A stretch of DNA of 64,000 bases, taken from NCBI GenBank assembly GCA_943367715.1, contig CALRJY020000007.1, forward strand, positions 1 through 64,000. The letters are read 5' to 3'. Shown here in pieces: positions 8,601 through 18,733 of this stretch. The notes beneath the pieces are model-generated. The model was not told where the DNA came from and did not search any database. It was given only the letters and a program-made list of their open reading frames with translations. The position numbers were made by a program, and so were the translations under genes. The stretch is from JAEYXS01 sp943367715 (GTDB lineage Bacteria > Verrucomicrobiota > Verrucomicrobiia > Limisphaerales > JAEYXS01). Numbering within the stretch: the stretch's first letter is position 1; every line of letters starts with the position of its first letter.

Positions 8601-11600
8601 TCAAGGAACTGTGGTGACATCTTCCAAGGTGGCCGTGCTCATGGTCCCATCTGCGTGGCTGCTGACACCCAGCCCGATGTAAATATTCTGCGACATATAC
8701 ATCTGCGCTGTGCCGATCACCGTCCAGCCTGTGCCATCTGCTGATACCAAGGCAGTAAACCGGTTCCCTGCCCGTTGTACCCGTATCCAAGTTGATGCTC
8801 CCGTGACGGCCGCCGACGTAGCGGCAGTAGTCCCGCCCGTGCTGAGGCGTCTCTCGAAGAGTGCCTGCTGCCCCGTCGTGACCAGCATGGAAGCATGCGC
8901 CGAGTTCGCATTGAGCGTCTCGCGGATCATCACCCCGGCCCGCGCCAAAGCATCGCCACTCACGCCCACCAGACGCGCCCGGATATCACAATCACCCGTT
9001 GCTGTCTGATAAACATAGCGGAACTCATCCCGCGTGCCCCAGATGCCGGCGCCGGAACCGTTCAGCACATAAGTGCCACCCAACTGGCTTTCACTACCAG
9101 CGGCCGCCACCGCGCCCAAGTCTTGCGCGAGCCAAGGCGGCGGCAAGGCTTCGCTGCTCGAGCTGCTACCGCCATCAAAGGTACCTACCATTTTGCCTTG
9201 CGGACCTTGCGCCAGCAGTGAACTGCCTCCACCACCGGCTCCCATCAAACCCAAGAATTGGGAAGCATCGCCGCTCATCAGCACCGACATCTCATTCGTG
9301 CTCAGGCTCCGGTTGAAGACCGCCACCTCATCCAACATGCCCCTCAAACGGTTGCCTCCCGTGGATCCCATCTGGCCGATGAACAATGCGTTGGTGATAT
9401 TGAAATCCGTCGTGATGCTGCCATCCGCTGTGTAGTTGGTACCATTCACGTAGATGGCCGCTGTGCCGGCCGTGCGGTTCGCCGTGACTGCCACAAAGTT
9501 CCACGCTCCCGGCAACACCTTGGCCGTCGTGGTTTTTGCGCTGTTTCCGGTGGTGCCGTTGCCGGTTTCAAAACTCACTGAGCCATCGCTCGTATTCCAG
9601 GTATTTACGAACAACCGGAAGCCATCGGCACTCGAACCGCCGACAGAATTCGCCATGATACTCTGGATGTTCGTAGCCGCGCTATCGATCCACACCCACG
9701 ATGCGATGGTGAAGTTACTGCCGAAGTTCAGACCGCCCACGCCCACGAAGTTGGTTCCATAGAACCCGGCCGCCTGACCGACCTTGCCGCTCACGTAGAT
9801 CACGTTGTTGTTGGTGCCATTGTTCGTACCGATGACATCATTCACATTGTTCTGGAACGGCCACAAGTGCGTCATGCCTCCGACTTCCAAGTCATCGATC
9901 TGCTGCAGATAAGCCACCAATTGGTTCTGTTGCGTCGTGGTCAGCCCGCTAGTGACACCGTGCTGGTTGCTCGGATTTTGCGTGGTGATGACATCCAGCA
10001 ATGTGGTCGCGGAACCGTCATGCAGATACGGTGCCTTATCCCACAACCCCTTCAGCGTAGGCGTATCAAAACCAGTCAGAGCCGCACCCATGCGTTGACC
10101 GGAAGATGCCTTAATCGTGCCGACATTGCGCAAGACGTTGCCAGTACTATCCGTGAAGTCCCGTCCGGAATGGCACGAAGCGCAGTTCAATTGTGCGAAT
10201 AATGCCCGACCGGCCACGCCATCCGAAGTCAACGTCCCGTCCGTATTGCGGAATGGGCTGCGATTAAACCGATTAAGTGATGCCACATAAGCCGCCAACG
10301 CATCCAGTTCCGCGCTACGGCCGGCATTGGCTGCTCCGAGCGACGTATTCGGCACCCCATTGGTGATGAATCCGGTACCGGCAAAGCCGTTCCGGATATC
10401 GAGTTCGAAATCCTGGATCTCATCAAAGTTACCCGTCCAATGGACACGGCCATGGCCCGTACCGCGACGACCATCAAGGCCGATCGTCTTACGGAAGCCC
10501 TCGCCACGATCCGTGAAATCCCACACGCGACCATCGCTGCCGCCATCCAGATGGCAGGATGCGCAGCTCATGTAACCCTCGGCAGACATCCGTTCATCCG
10601 CTGCATTGTAGAAAATCTGTTTACCCAGCAGGACTTGGGCGGAAAGCTTCTCCGTGGTCACTGCATCCACCACGCCCAGCAGCGTAGCGGCAGAGCTCGT
10701 TCCATTCACAATGTTCGCCACATTGTAGGCCGAAACACTACGCGTCATGAAGTTCATGACGTAGAGGCGTGTGCCATCGGGCCGCAACACCAGGTCTTGC
10801 GGTGAAATTTCGTTATCCAGACTGAAGCCCGAGACCGTTGTGCCATTATAGGCATTAAGTATCAGCACTTCATTATTCCCTTGAGCGGCAACAAATGCGA
10901 GGTCGCCCACGGGCGAGAAAGTCACGCCGTGGAATAGCGAGTGGTTGTCGATGTCAACACGTGAGCCGAGCGCCTCGTTGTTGTTCACCAGGTCCAGTTG
11001 TGAGATGATCGCACGCACCGTGCTGTCATGGGTGAGACTATTGGTGTTGCGGAACATGCCGCGATCCACGTTATCCTTCTTGGAGGGCACAAACAACCGG
11101 CGGCCATCTGGCGTGATGCTCATCTGCGTAAGATAATTCGGCGTGCCCCGACCGGTGCTCTCCGTATCCCCAGTGGTGTCATGCGCCAGAGTAAAGGTAC
11201 GCGTAACGGTGAACGCGGCGGCGGCAACTTCCCTTACCTCACCCGTTTCTGCCGTCACATTGGTGGCATTCACCGGCGAGATGAAGCGCCCCACAAAAAT
11301 CCGGGTGGAATCACCCGAGATGGACAGCGCACGGGGGCTTGGTCCTACTGCCAGGGTACTGATCAACGCTTTCGTCGCCGGGTTCCAGCGGGCCAGCAGG
11401 CCGCTGTTCATGTAGGTCACATACGCCGTTGTGCCATTGGGAGCGAAGACGACACTCATGGGCCGCGAACCGCGCGGGGTGCTGATGGTTTGCAACACCA
11501 CACCATTGGTCGCACTGAGCACGTAAATCTGATCACTCGTCTCACAAGTCACCCAGATCTCCGCATTGCCAGGACGCAAGGCAAGGGAACGCGGCTTGGT

Positions 11601-14600
11601 TCCCACGGCGGTCTCAAAGTCTTTGGCGAGGCTGTTGCCATCAATCCGTGTCACCGTGTCCGAGTCCGGATTGACATTCCACACCTTGTTGCGGGAGTTG
11701 TCATAGATGATCTGACTGGAAGCCACGGCATTGGTCGCCGTCAAAGGATAATAGGCCACTTGCACCATGCTGGTGGTCACTGTACCTACGGCATCCCGCA
11801 CACGACCAAAGACGGTGTAGCGACCGGCATTTACATAAGTGAACGACGCGGTCTTATTCAACGTGAAGGCCCCTTGGCCCGCTCCCGCACCGAAGTCGAA
11901 GGAATAGCTCAAACCATCGTTGTTCGCATCCGTCGCATTGAGCGTGAAGGTGACGCTTGTATTGATCAGCGATTTGCTCGATGAGGAAGTGAAGGAGGTG
12001 ATGACAGGCAACGCATTGCCCGCCGCACCGGCCAAGGTCGTTATTTCGGCGGCGGACAACACCTTGTTGTAGATACGCACATCGTCCAACCGGCCGCGTA
12101 GGCGCCAGCCGTTATCGCTCATTTGCCCGAGGTAGATTGCCCCTGTATTGCCAAAGTCCGTCGCAATCACGCCATCCGCCGTCACATTGACACCATTCAC
12201 ATAAATGACCGCCGTGCCCGCCGTGCGATTCACCGTCACGGCGACGTGTGTCCAGCCATTCGTGCCGATGACACCCGTCGTCGACCGCCCGCTGTTGCCC
12301 GTCGTTCCGTTACCGGCATCGAGAACAACCGAACCGTCGGTGGTATTGAAGGTGTTCACATACAGCTTGAATCCGTTGCCCTGATTGCCGCCGGGACCGT
12401 TGGCGATGATCGTCTGCATGTTCGTGATGCCCGGATTGATCCACACCCAGCTCGCGAGGGTGAAGTTATTGCCGAGGTTTATGGCTCCGGCATTCACGAG
12501 GTCTGCTCCATCGAACACCCCGGCAGAGGAACCTACGCGGGCGGAGTTGGTAAAGGTGGTGCCCGTATTCACGCCGTTGTTCGAGCCGACGTAATCCAGG
12601 AAATCTCCATCCAACGGCCAGTGGTGGGTGACGATCGGCATGTTGGCGACCTCTGCGGCCGTGAGCTGGCGATTGTACGTGCGCACTTCGTCCAGGCGGC
12701 CATTGAGCCGGAAGTTATTGGCGGTGAACTGCCCGATGTGCGTGACCGCATTGACCCCGAAATCATTCAGGATGGCACCATCACTGGTCATGTTCGTGCC
12801 ATTCACATACAGAGCCACGGTCCCGGCGAGACGATCCACCGTCGCCGCCACATGATTCCACGCACCGAGCGTGATGGCTCCCGTAGTCGTGCGGCCCGAG
12901 TTGCTGGTCGTGCCGTTCGCTGTCTCAAAAATAAGCGTGCGGTCCGCCGTGTTGAACGTGTTCACAAAGAAACGGAAACCCGAGGCGGTGCCACCGGCAT
13001 TATTCGCCAGAATGGTTTGGATGTTAGTGGCTCCGGTATTCACCCAGACCCACGCAGCGACACTGAAAGTATTGCTGAAATTGATGGTGTTCACATTCGC
13101 GTAACTCGCACCGTTGAAGGCGCCGGCCTGGCCGGAAAAACCATTAGTGAAGGTCACGCCGTTATTGACCCCGCTATTGGCGCCCACCACATCGGTAAGA
13201 TTTCCTTCCATCGGCCAGCGATGATTCAAACCGTCCGGCGTGGACGTGGGGGGAGGCTGGACCGTGGTAAACACCGTGAACGTTCTGCGGTGCTGCGCGG
13301 CGATGCCATTACCCACCACATCTTTCACGCCACCCGCGGTCAGGATCGCTTCATACGTCACCCCGGCCGTGAGCGGAGTGGTTGGCGAAAAATTGATCAA
13401 GCCCATCATCGTGGAATAGGTGCCTGCAATGGGCGTCGTAGCACCAACCGGGCGCACGATGAAATTGTTCGTGGTCAGCGAGTTGACGTCGATCTGGTCG
13501 CTCATCGAGAAGCCGATGCGGGAGGTGGAGCGGACATTCACTTCATTATCCTGCGGTGAACCATACACCACGGTCGGCCCAGTCGTATCTGGCGCCTGTT
13601 GCAAGGCCATGAGGCGAGCGCCATTTTTCGCACTGGTGCCGCCACCCCCGATGACCATTATATTTCCGAGCGGGTAAAGGAAATCCATTACCTTGCCATC
13701 CGGGACAATCGTCTGCGTGACGGCCAGTGTGGTCGTATCGAACACCTTGATCGTGTTGTTGCCGGGCGCGCAGTAGCCCTTGCCATCCTTGAACACCACG
13801 TAACGTGGCACACCCCCGGTGGGAACCGTGCCAACGAGTTGGATGTTGTTCGGATTGCTGAAATCATACACGCGGATCTGCGTCTTCTCGCAGTGATACA
13901 CGCGGCTTCCGTAGATGAGCGCGGTGTAGTTTTCATTCGCTCCATCCACCCGGCTGTCCAGCAGAACCGGTGCGGCCGGGTTGCTGATATCATAAACGGC
14001 GACGCCCGCCGCTTCCGTGGCTGAGGCAACAAGGATATTGCCCAGCGCATTCACCGAGCCGATCTGGAAACCGGGTGTGGTGCCGGTATCAACCGAACCG
14101 ACGCTGGTGATGGCCGCCGGATTGTTCACGTTCCAGATCTCGATCTTCGAGCCGGTGGCATAACCATGTGAACCAGTGTAGGCGTAAGGTGCCTGCACAA
14201 AATCCCAGATGCTGTTCACCGTACCATTGCGCGAACCGACCTGCGTGCGTGTGTTAAAATCCCAGACCCGCAAGGCGACACCATTGGCACCCTCGGAAAA
14301 ATAGGTCCTCCAAAAGCTGAGGTTATGCGGCTTGTCATGCGTGCCCGTGATGGATTGCACAAGCACGGGCGCAAGCGGATTGCTCACATTCCACCAACTG
14401 TCGCGCACATTCGTGCCACTTGAACCACTAGCCAGATAGAGCCGGCCATGCTGGTAATCGCCCATGGTCACATGGTCACCCACACTCGTTTGGTTGAACG
14501 TGAACACGATAGTGTTCACCTGCCCGGCCGAGAAAGTCGGCTGGGTGATCTGCGCCTGAGCCTCAGCAGGCAACAGTGCGCTTAAGCATGCCAACGCAGA

Positions 14601-14678
14601 ACAACTGGCCAGACGGAGGGCTATGCGCCAGGCAGCGAAGGTGGAGGCAGGACGTGACGCAGGTTGGTTGGTCTTCAT
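8601..14678 (-). CDS. Giant secreted multidomain protein: beta-propellers, LamG, PKD, diheme peroxidase-like (copy 2)
   Basis: A 2,025-residue paralogue of the 2250-8297 product with the same domain order and a signal peptide ending near AEAQAQ. Heme-binding CASCH motifs are at about residues 1372 and 1499, followed by the conserved TLKGLWDKAPYLHDGS. The LamG, PKD, YVTN-propeller and C-terminal sandwich regions align throughout with few indels; the signal peptides and some linkers differ. Bacterial cytochrome c peroxidase family proteins need two hemes and periplasmic or extracellular location, which fits. The flanking propeller and LamG domains suggest binding to a polymer or a partner protein. 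The gene is adjacent to an AraC-family regulator (14966-15943). The physiological substrate cannot be told from sequence. Confidence 0.8.
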   Translation of the reverse strand: MKTNQPASRPASTFAAWRIALRLASCSALACLSALLPAEAQAQITQPTFSAGQVNTIVFTFNQTSVGDHVTMGDYQHGRLYLASGSSGTNVRDSWWNVSNPLAPVLVQSITGTHDKPHNLSFWRTYFSEGANGVALRVWDFNTRTQVGSRNGTVNSIWDFVQAPYAYTGSHGYATGSKIEIWNVNNPAAITSVGSVDTGTTPGFQIGSVNALGNILVASATEAAGVAVYDISNPAAPVLLDSRVDGANENYTALIYGSRVYHCEKTQIRVYDFSNPNNIQLVGTVPTGGVPRYVVFKDGKGYCAPGNNTIKVFDTTTLAVTQTIVPDGKVMDFLYPLGNIMVIGGGGTSAKNGARLMALQQAPDTTGPTVVYGSPQDNEVNVRSTSRIGFSMSDQIDVNSLTTNNFIVRPVGATTPIAGTYSTMMGLINFSPTTPLTAGVTYEAILTAGGVKDVVGNGIAAQHRRTFTVFTTVQPPPTSTPDGLNHRWPMEGNLTDVVGANSGVNNGVTFTNGFSGQAGAFNGASYANVNTINFSNTFSVAAWVWVNTGATNIQTILANNAGGTASGFRFFVNTFNTADRTLIFETANGTTSNSGRTTTGAITLGAWNHVAATVDRLAGTVALYVNGTNMTSDGAILNDFGVNAVTHIGQFTANNFRLNGRLDEVRTYNRQLTAAEVANMPIVTHHWPLDGDFLDYVGSNNGVNTGTTFTNSARVGSSAGVFDGADLVNAGAINLGNNFTLASWVWINPGITNMQTIIANGPGGNQGNGFKLYVNTFNTTDGSVVLDAGNGTTGNSGRSTTGVIGTNGWTHVAVTVNRTAGTAVIYVNGVNVTADGVIATDFGNTGAIYLGQMSDNGWRLRGRLDDVRIYNKVLSAAEITTLAGAAGNALPVITSFTSSSSKSLINTSVTFTLNATDANNDGLSYSFDFGAGAGQGAFTLNKTASFTYVNAGRYTVFGRVRDAVGTVTTSMVQVAYYPLTATNAVASSQIIYDNSRNKVWNVNPDSDTVTRIDGNSLAKDFETAVGTKPRSLALRPGNAEIWVTCETSDQIYVLSATNGVVLQTISTPRGSRPMSVVFAPNGTTAYVTYMNSGLLARWNPATKALISTLAVGPSPRALSISGDSTRIFVGRFISPVNATNVTAETGEVREVAAAAFTVTRTFTLAHDTTGDTESTGRGTPNYLTQMSITPDGRRLFVPSKKDNVDRGMFRNTNSLTHDSTVRAIISQLDLVNNNEALGSRVDIDNHSLFHGVTFSPVGDLAFVAAQGNNEVLILNAYNGTTVSGFSLDNEISPQDLVLRPDGTRLYVMNFMTRSVSAYNVANIVNGTSSAATLLGVVDAVTTEKLSAQVLLGKQIFYNAADERMSAEGYMSCASCHLDGGSDGRVWDFTDRGEGFRKTIGLDGRRGTGHGRVHWTGNFDEIQDFELDIRNGFAGTGFITNGVPNTSLGAANAGRSAELDALAAYVASLNRFNRSPFRNTDGTLTSDGVAGRALFAQLNCASCHSGRDFTDSTGNVLRNVGTIKASSGQRMGAALTGFDTPTLKGLWDKAPYLHDGSATTLLDVITTQNPSNQHGVTSGLTTTQQNQLVAYLQQIDDLEVGGMTHLWPFQNNVNDVIGTNNGTNNNVIYVSGKVGQAAGFYGTNFVGVGGLNFGSNFTIASWVWIDSAATNIQSIMANSVGGSSADGFRLFVNTWNTSDGSVSFETGNGTTGNSAKTTTAKVLPGAWNFVAVTANRTAGTAAIYVNGTNYTADGSITTDFNITNALFIGQMGSTGGNRLRGMLDEVAVFNRSLSTNEMSVLMSGDASQFLGLMGAGGGGSSLLAQGPQGKMVGTFDGGSSSSSEALPPPWLAQDLGAVAAAGSESQLGGTYVLNGSGAGIWGTRDEFRYVYQTATGDCDIRARLVGVSGDALARAGVMIRETLNANSAHASMLVTTGQQALFERRLSTGGTTAATSAAVTGASTWIRVQRAGNRFTALVSADGTGWTVIGTAQMYMSQNIYIGLGVSSHADGTMSTATLEDVTTVP

Positions 14679-14965
14679 AATTGGGGACAGGTATGTCCGA
14701 CATCAATTGTCAATAGTACTGGCTTAGGCTTGTTCCCAATTAATGTCATGACCGGCAAATATTGGACGCACTATTTTCAACTTGGCGTAACTGTTCAGGG
14801 CACAGGCACAAGATACGGTTACTGCCGGTCACACAAACTGGGTTTGATACAGAAGTTAGGGAAAATACCAGCAGAGGTCTTGGATTATATGGCCGAATAA
14901 TTGCAGAAAACGACCATCGCTAGCTGGCGTATTTTCCAGATCCCCCACTCAAGCCAGCAATCTTT
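14679..14965. other. Intergenic region upstream of copy 2, with dyads
   Basis: Non-coding. Directly before the copy-2 start lies the dyad GGACA-N4-TGTCC (685-698 of the 14,000s, i.e. 14685-14698). A wider imperfect inverted repeat joins 14677-14689 (ATAATTGGGGACA) with 14731-14744 (TGTTCCCAATTAAT). These could be operator sequences or the remnant of a small palindromic mobile element. The conserved element shared with copy 1 is at 14879-14914. Confidence 0.5.
14879..14914 (-). promoter_or_regulatory. Conserved upstream element, copy 2
   Basis: Partner of 8455-8490 (about 30 of 36 positions identical), located between the giant gene copy 2 and the AraC-type regulator gene. It is a candidate operator or promoter piece retained in the tandem duplication. 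There is no direct evidence of binding. Confidence 0.45.
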
Positions 14966-15943
14966 CTACGCCGCCTGGGCACCGTCTTGATGCCGTTGCC
15001 GGTACTCCTTGGGGCTGACTTCAAAGCTTTCCTTGAACCGGTTGTCAAAATGGCTCTGGTCACAAAAACCGGTTTGCAAGGCGATCTCCGCCACGGACAT
15101 ATCCGTGTCGCAGAGTAACTGGGTCGCGCGGGAGAGCCGGAACTGGATGACGTATTGGGCGAATGTCGTTCCGGTGGTGCGTTTGAAGAAATCTTTGAAC
15201 CGCGTCTCGCTCATGCCCACCATCGAGGCCGCCTCGGCAACCCGCAACTTCTGGGCGTAATGCTGGTTGAGAAAATCGAAGAGCCGTTTTAACCGTTGCA
15301 CCCGTTGCTGCTGCTTGGCATAGCCGGGGCTGACCGTCCCCTGCACCCGGAAATGTTTCCGCAGGCCATGCAGGATCTGGAGCAACTGCAATTTACAAGC
15401 CACCTGCTTGTCCTCGGCCGCATCGATGCTGAGATAGGTTTTTACCAATTCCAAGATGGAGGCATGGATGCCTGCATTTTGTGGATCGTTTCCCCGCACC
15501 ACCGGCAAGGCGGAATCGGCCCGTTCAAAAAACGGGGAAAGGAAAGCGGCATCGCATTGAAAAGAGCCCATGCGGTAAATCAGCTCCGGCATGAAGAAAA
15601 TCACCAGTGACTTATGATCCCCGCTCAAATCCTGCATGCCATGCATCTTCTGGTTGTCCACCAGCAGGAGGTCACCCGGCGAAAAATCCATGACCTGTTC
15701 CCCCAGCCGGAACCGTCCTGAACCGGTGACGGGGATGATCATCTCCAAGTGCTCATGCCAGTTCAGCCAGTTGGCCCCCAGCATATCGCGGTAGGAGGGA
15801 AAGGAATAGCACCGCACGATCAGCGGAAAGCTGGGATCGAAATCGCGCGCCAGCCGTCTTTTGGAATCCACCATGCGCGAAATCGCCAGCGGTTCAAAAC
15901 TGAGCGTACGCAAGTATTCCAACAACTGTTGGGACAAATTCAT
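14966..15943 (-). CDS. AraC-family transcriptional regulator
   Basis: A 325-residue protein with an N-terminal cupin-like sensor domain (about 40-130; HEHLEMIIPVTGSG ... FSPGDLLLVDNQKMHGM) and a C-terminal double helix-turn-helix (about 220-318). The signature region reads VAEIALQTGFCDQSHFDNRFKE, the canonical AraC second HTH with its F-x-D-Q-S-x-F core, and ends SPKEYRQ. Start ATG at 15943. Such regulators usually sense a small molecule, often a sugar, and activate neighbouring genes. Here the neighbour in the same orientation is the giant LamG/cytochrome gene pair, with a shared upstream element in the gap, so control of that pair is a reasonable inference. The ligand is unknown. Confidence 0.85.
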   Translation of the reverse strand: MNLSQQLLEYLRTLSFEPLAISRMVDSKRRLARDFDPSFPLIVRCYSFPSYRDMLGANWLNWHEHLEMIIPVTGSGRFRLGEQVMDFSPGDLLLVDNQKMHGMQDLSGDHKSLVIFFMPELIYRMGSFQCDAAFLSPFFERADSALPVVRGNDPQNAGIHASILELVKTYLSIDAAEDKQVACKLQLLQILHGLRKHFRVQGTVSPGYAKQQQRVQRLKRLFDFLNQHYAQKLRVAEAASMVGMSETRFKDFFKRTTGTTFAQYVIQFRLSRATQLLCDTDMSVAEIALQTGFCDQSHFDNRFKESFEVSPKEYRQRHQDGAQAA

Positions 15944-16137
15944 GGGCTGCCGGGAAAGTAGGGTGAACCGGGGAAATAGAAAAGGATTTTGCAGTCAAAA
16001 AAACGGGTGAGCACAGCAGCAGAAATCACACCTTCCGGGCCAAATACCGGCATTGTTGCTGTATTGTTGCAAAAAGCACAAAACCCAGAGTTCTTTCCCT
16101 TCTCATCGCCTGCCTCTCCCCCTACAGTCCCGCCACT

Positions 16138-18696
16138 GTGTCTGCGACTTTATATGATCTGATTCCGCGCGACGAGAACCTCAGTAGTGAGGCGCTCCTC
16201 GGCAAATTCCTCGAATACGCCGAGGGACGCCGCCTGCAACTCTATGCCGCGCAGGAATCCGCCATCCTCGAGCTGTTCGAGGAAAAGAACGTCATCCTGA
16301 ATACGCCCACCGGTTCCGGCAAATCGCTCGTGGCCGCCGCCTTGCATTTCAAGGCCATCGCGCTCGGTCACCGCTCCATCTACACCTGCCCCATCAAGGC
16401 GCTGGTGAATGAGAAATTCATGGCACTCTGCCGTGAATTTGGCCCGGAAAACGTCGGCCTTAGCACCGGTGATGCCACGGTGAATCACGATGCCCCCATT
16501 CTCTGCTGCACCGCTGAAATCCTCGCGAACATTGCCTTGGCCGAAGGCTCTGCTGCCAATGTCCGCGAAGTCATCATGGATGAGTTTCATTACTACGCGG
16601 ATCGTGAACGTGGTGTCGCCTGGCAGATCCCCCTGCTCACTTTACCGCAGGCCCGCTTTCTCCTGATGTCCGCCACCTTGGGCGAAACCGCTTTCTTCGA
16701 GGAGGAACTGACAAAGATCAACGGTCGTCCCAGTGTCACCATCTCCTCGGTGGTCCGTCCCGTGCCGCTGGAGTTCGCCTATTCCGAACTGCCTCTCGCT
16801 AAAACTCTCGAAAGCCTCGTCGCGGATGGCAAAGCCCCAGTTTACGTCGTCCATTTCACCCAATTAGAAGCGGCGCAAAGCGCACAGGATTTCACCAGCA
16901 TCAATGTCTGCTCCAAGGACGAGAAAGCGGCCATCGCCAATGCGATTGAAGGCTTCAAGTTCACCAGCCCTTACGGACCGGACATCAAGAAGTGGCTGCG
17001 GCACGGCATCGGCCTGCATCATGCCGGACTGTTGCCCAAGTATCGCATCCTCATTGAGCAACTCGCCCAACGCGGTTTGCTGAAAGTCATTTGCGGCACC
17101 GATACCTTGGGTGTGGGCATCAATGTCCCCATCCGCACTGTCCTTTTCACCCGCTTGTGCAAGTTCGATGGCCAGAAGACCGGTATCCTGAGCGCCCGCG
17201 ATTTCCATCAGGTGAGCGGGCGTGCTGGTCGCAAGGGATTCGATGACCTCGGCTGGGTGGTCGCCCAAGCGCCGGAGCATGTCATCGAGAATCTCAAGCT
17301 CGCCGAGAAATCTGCTCGTGATGGGAAGAAAGTCACCAAGCGCCAGCCGCCGGAAAAGAATTTCGTCAATTGGGACAAGAACACGTTCCTTCGCCTCATC
17401 GCGGCACCGCCGGAAAGGCTTACCTCACGGTTTCAAGTCACGCACGGCATGTTGCTCAATGTGCTGAGCCGCAAAGGTGATGGTTGCGCCGCAATGCGCG
17501 ATCTCATCCGCCGCAGCCATGAAACGCCCAAGGCCAAGAAGACGCATACCGCCCGCGCATGGCAGCTATTCCGCTCCCTGCTAGACCGCAAGATCATTGA
17601 GTTCATCACGCCCGAGCAGGCCCAAGCGCCCGGACAAAAACTGCGCGTGAACCTCACGTTGCAGGAAGATTTCTCGATGGATCAAGTGCTCTCGCTTTAC
17701 CTGCTGGATACCATCCCCTTGATGGACCCGCAGGCACCCGATTACGGGCTCGTTCTGCTTACTTTGGTCGAATCCATTCTGGAAAATCCGGACATCATCC
17801 TCCGAAAACAACTCGATCGCGTGAAGGACCAGAAGATGGCGGAGATGAAGATGGAAGGCATCGAATACGACAAGCGGATGGAAGAGCTTGAGAAATGCGA
17901 GTATCCGAAGCCGAATCGCGAATTCGTCTATTCCACGTTCAACGCCTTTGCGGACAAGCATCCGTGGGTAGGCCAGGAAAATATCCGCCCGAAATCCATC
18001 GTACGCGAAATGTTCGAGGAATTCCGCTCCTTCGCCGATTACATCAAGCTTTACGAGTTGCAACGCGCGGAAGGCGTCCTGCTCCGCCACATCAACAGCG
18101 TCTTCAAGGTGCTGGCGCAGACTGTTCCGGACACCGCCAAGAACGACCAGGTCCGCGAGATGGAAGTGTATCTCAGCACCATGATCAAGCAGGTGGACTC
18201 CAGCTTGCTGGATGAATGGGAGAAGATGCGCAACCCGGATTACCAACGCGCCGAAAGCAAGGAAGTTCGCCCTCCCGGCGCCGAAGAAGCCGCGCGTGAC
18301 ATCACGCGCGATACGAAAGCTTTCACCGCTTCCATCCGCACCCGCATTTTCAGCTTTCTACGCGGCTTGGTGAATGGAGATTTCGAGACCGCCCTGCCCT
18401 TGCTTACCCTTCCCGATGATGCTGAAGGCGTCCCGTGGACGAATGAACGTCTGCACGTCGCCATTGAAGCTTACTTCGCTGTCCATGGTCACTTGCGTCT
18501 CGATCCGGAAGCCCGCAATGCCCGGCATACTTACGTGGTGCCGTCCGAAGACAAACAGACTTGGCGCATCCAGCAAATGCTCATCGATGCGGATGAACAC
18601 AATGATTGGGTGGCAGAATTTACCTTGGATATCGCGCAGTCGCGGGCCAATGAAGAACCCGCGCTGCGCCTCGTAAGAATCAGCGCACTGACCTAG
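16138..18696 (+). CDS. Ski2-like DEAD/DEAH-box helicase (DUF3516 type)
   Basis: An 852-residue superfamily-2 helicase starting at GTG 16138. The Q-motif region is followed by Walker A TPTGSGKS (about 56-63), the DEVH-type box DEFHYY (about 148), motif III SATLG, and motifs V and VI as GTDTLGVGINVP and QVSGRAGRKG. The latter are typical of Ski2/Mtr4/Brr2-like RNA helicases. The long alpha-helical C-terminal part (about 430-850) matches what I recall of DUF3516 bacterial helicases. The likely role is ATP-dependent unwinding of structured RNA, in decay or processing; the partner is not identifiable here. It stands alone: the upstream gene is divergent and glmM is convergent. Confidence 0.8.
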   Translation: MSATLYDLIPRDENLSSEALLGKFLEYAEGRRLQLYAAQESAILELFEEKNVILNTPTGSGKSLVAAALHFKAIALGHRSIYTCPIKALVNEKFMALCREFGPENVGLSTGDATVNHDAPILCCTAEILANIALAEGSAANVREVIMDEFHYYADRERGVAWQIPLLTLPQARFLLMSATLGETAFFEEELTKINGRPSVTISSVVRPVPLEFAYSELPLAKTLESLVADGKAPVYVVHFTQLEAAQSAQDFTSINVCSKDEKAAIANAIEGFKFTSPYGPDIKKWLRHGIGLHHAGLLPKYRILIEQLAQRGLLKVICGTDTLGVGINVPIRTVLFTRLCKFDGQKTGILSARDFHQVSGRAGRKGFDDLGWVVAQAPEHVIENLKLAEKSARDGKKVTKRQPPEKNFVNWDKNTFLRLIAAPPERLTSRFQVTHGMLLNVLSRKGDGCAAMRDLIRRSHETPKAKKTHTARAWQLFRSLLDRKIIEFITPEQAQAPGQKLRVNLTLQEDFSMDQVLSLYLLDTIPLMDPQAPDYGLVLLTLVESILENPDIILRKQLDRVKDQKMAEMKMEGIEYDKRMEELEKCEYPKPNREFVYSTFNAFADKHPWVGQENIRPKSIVREMFEEFRSFADYIKLYELQRAEGVLLRHINSVFKVLAQTVPDTAKNDQVREMEVYLSTMIKQVDSSLLDEWEKMRNPDYQRAESKEVRPPGAEEAARDITRDTKAFTASIRTRIFSFLRGLVNGDFETALPLLTLPDDAEGVPWTNERLHVAIEAYFAVHGHLRLDPEARNARHTYVVPSEDKQTWRIQQMLIDADEHNDWVAEFTLDIAQSRANEEPALRLVRISALT

Positions 18697-18733
18697 CGGA
18701 GCAGACGCTCTCGCCTGTTCACTGCCCTGCTTT

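Noticed and set aside
12123..13559. Long open frame on the plus strand inside giant gene copy 2
   Set aside because: Same explanation as for 6270-7670: mirror frame of LamG-encoding sequence, no independent support.
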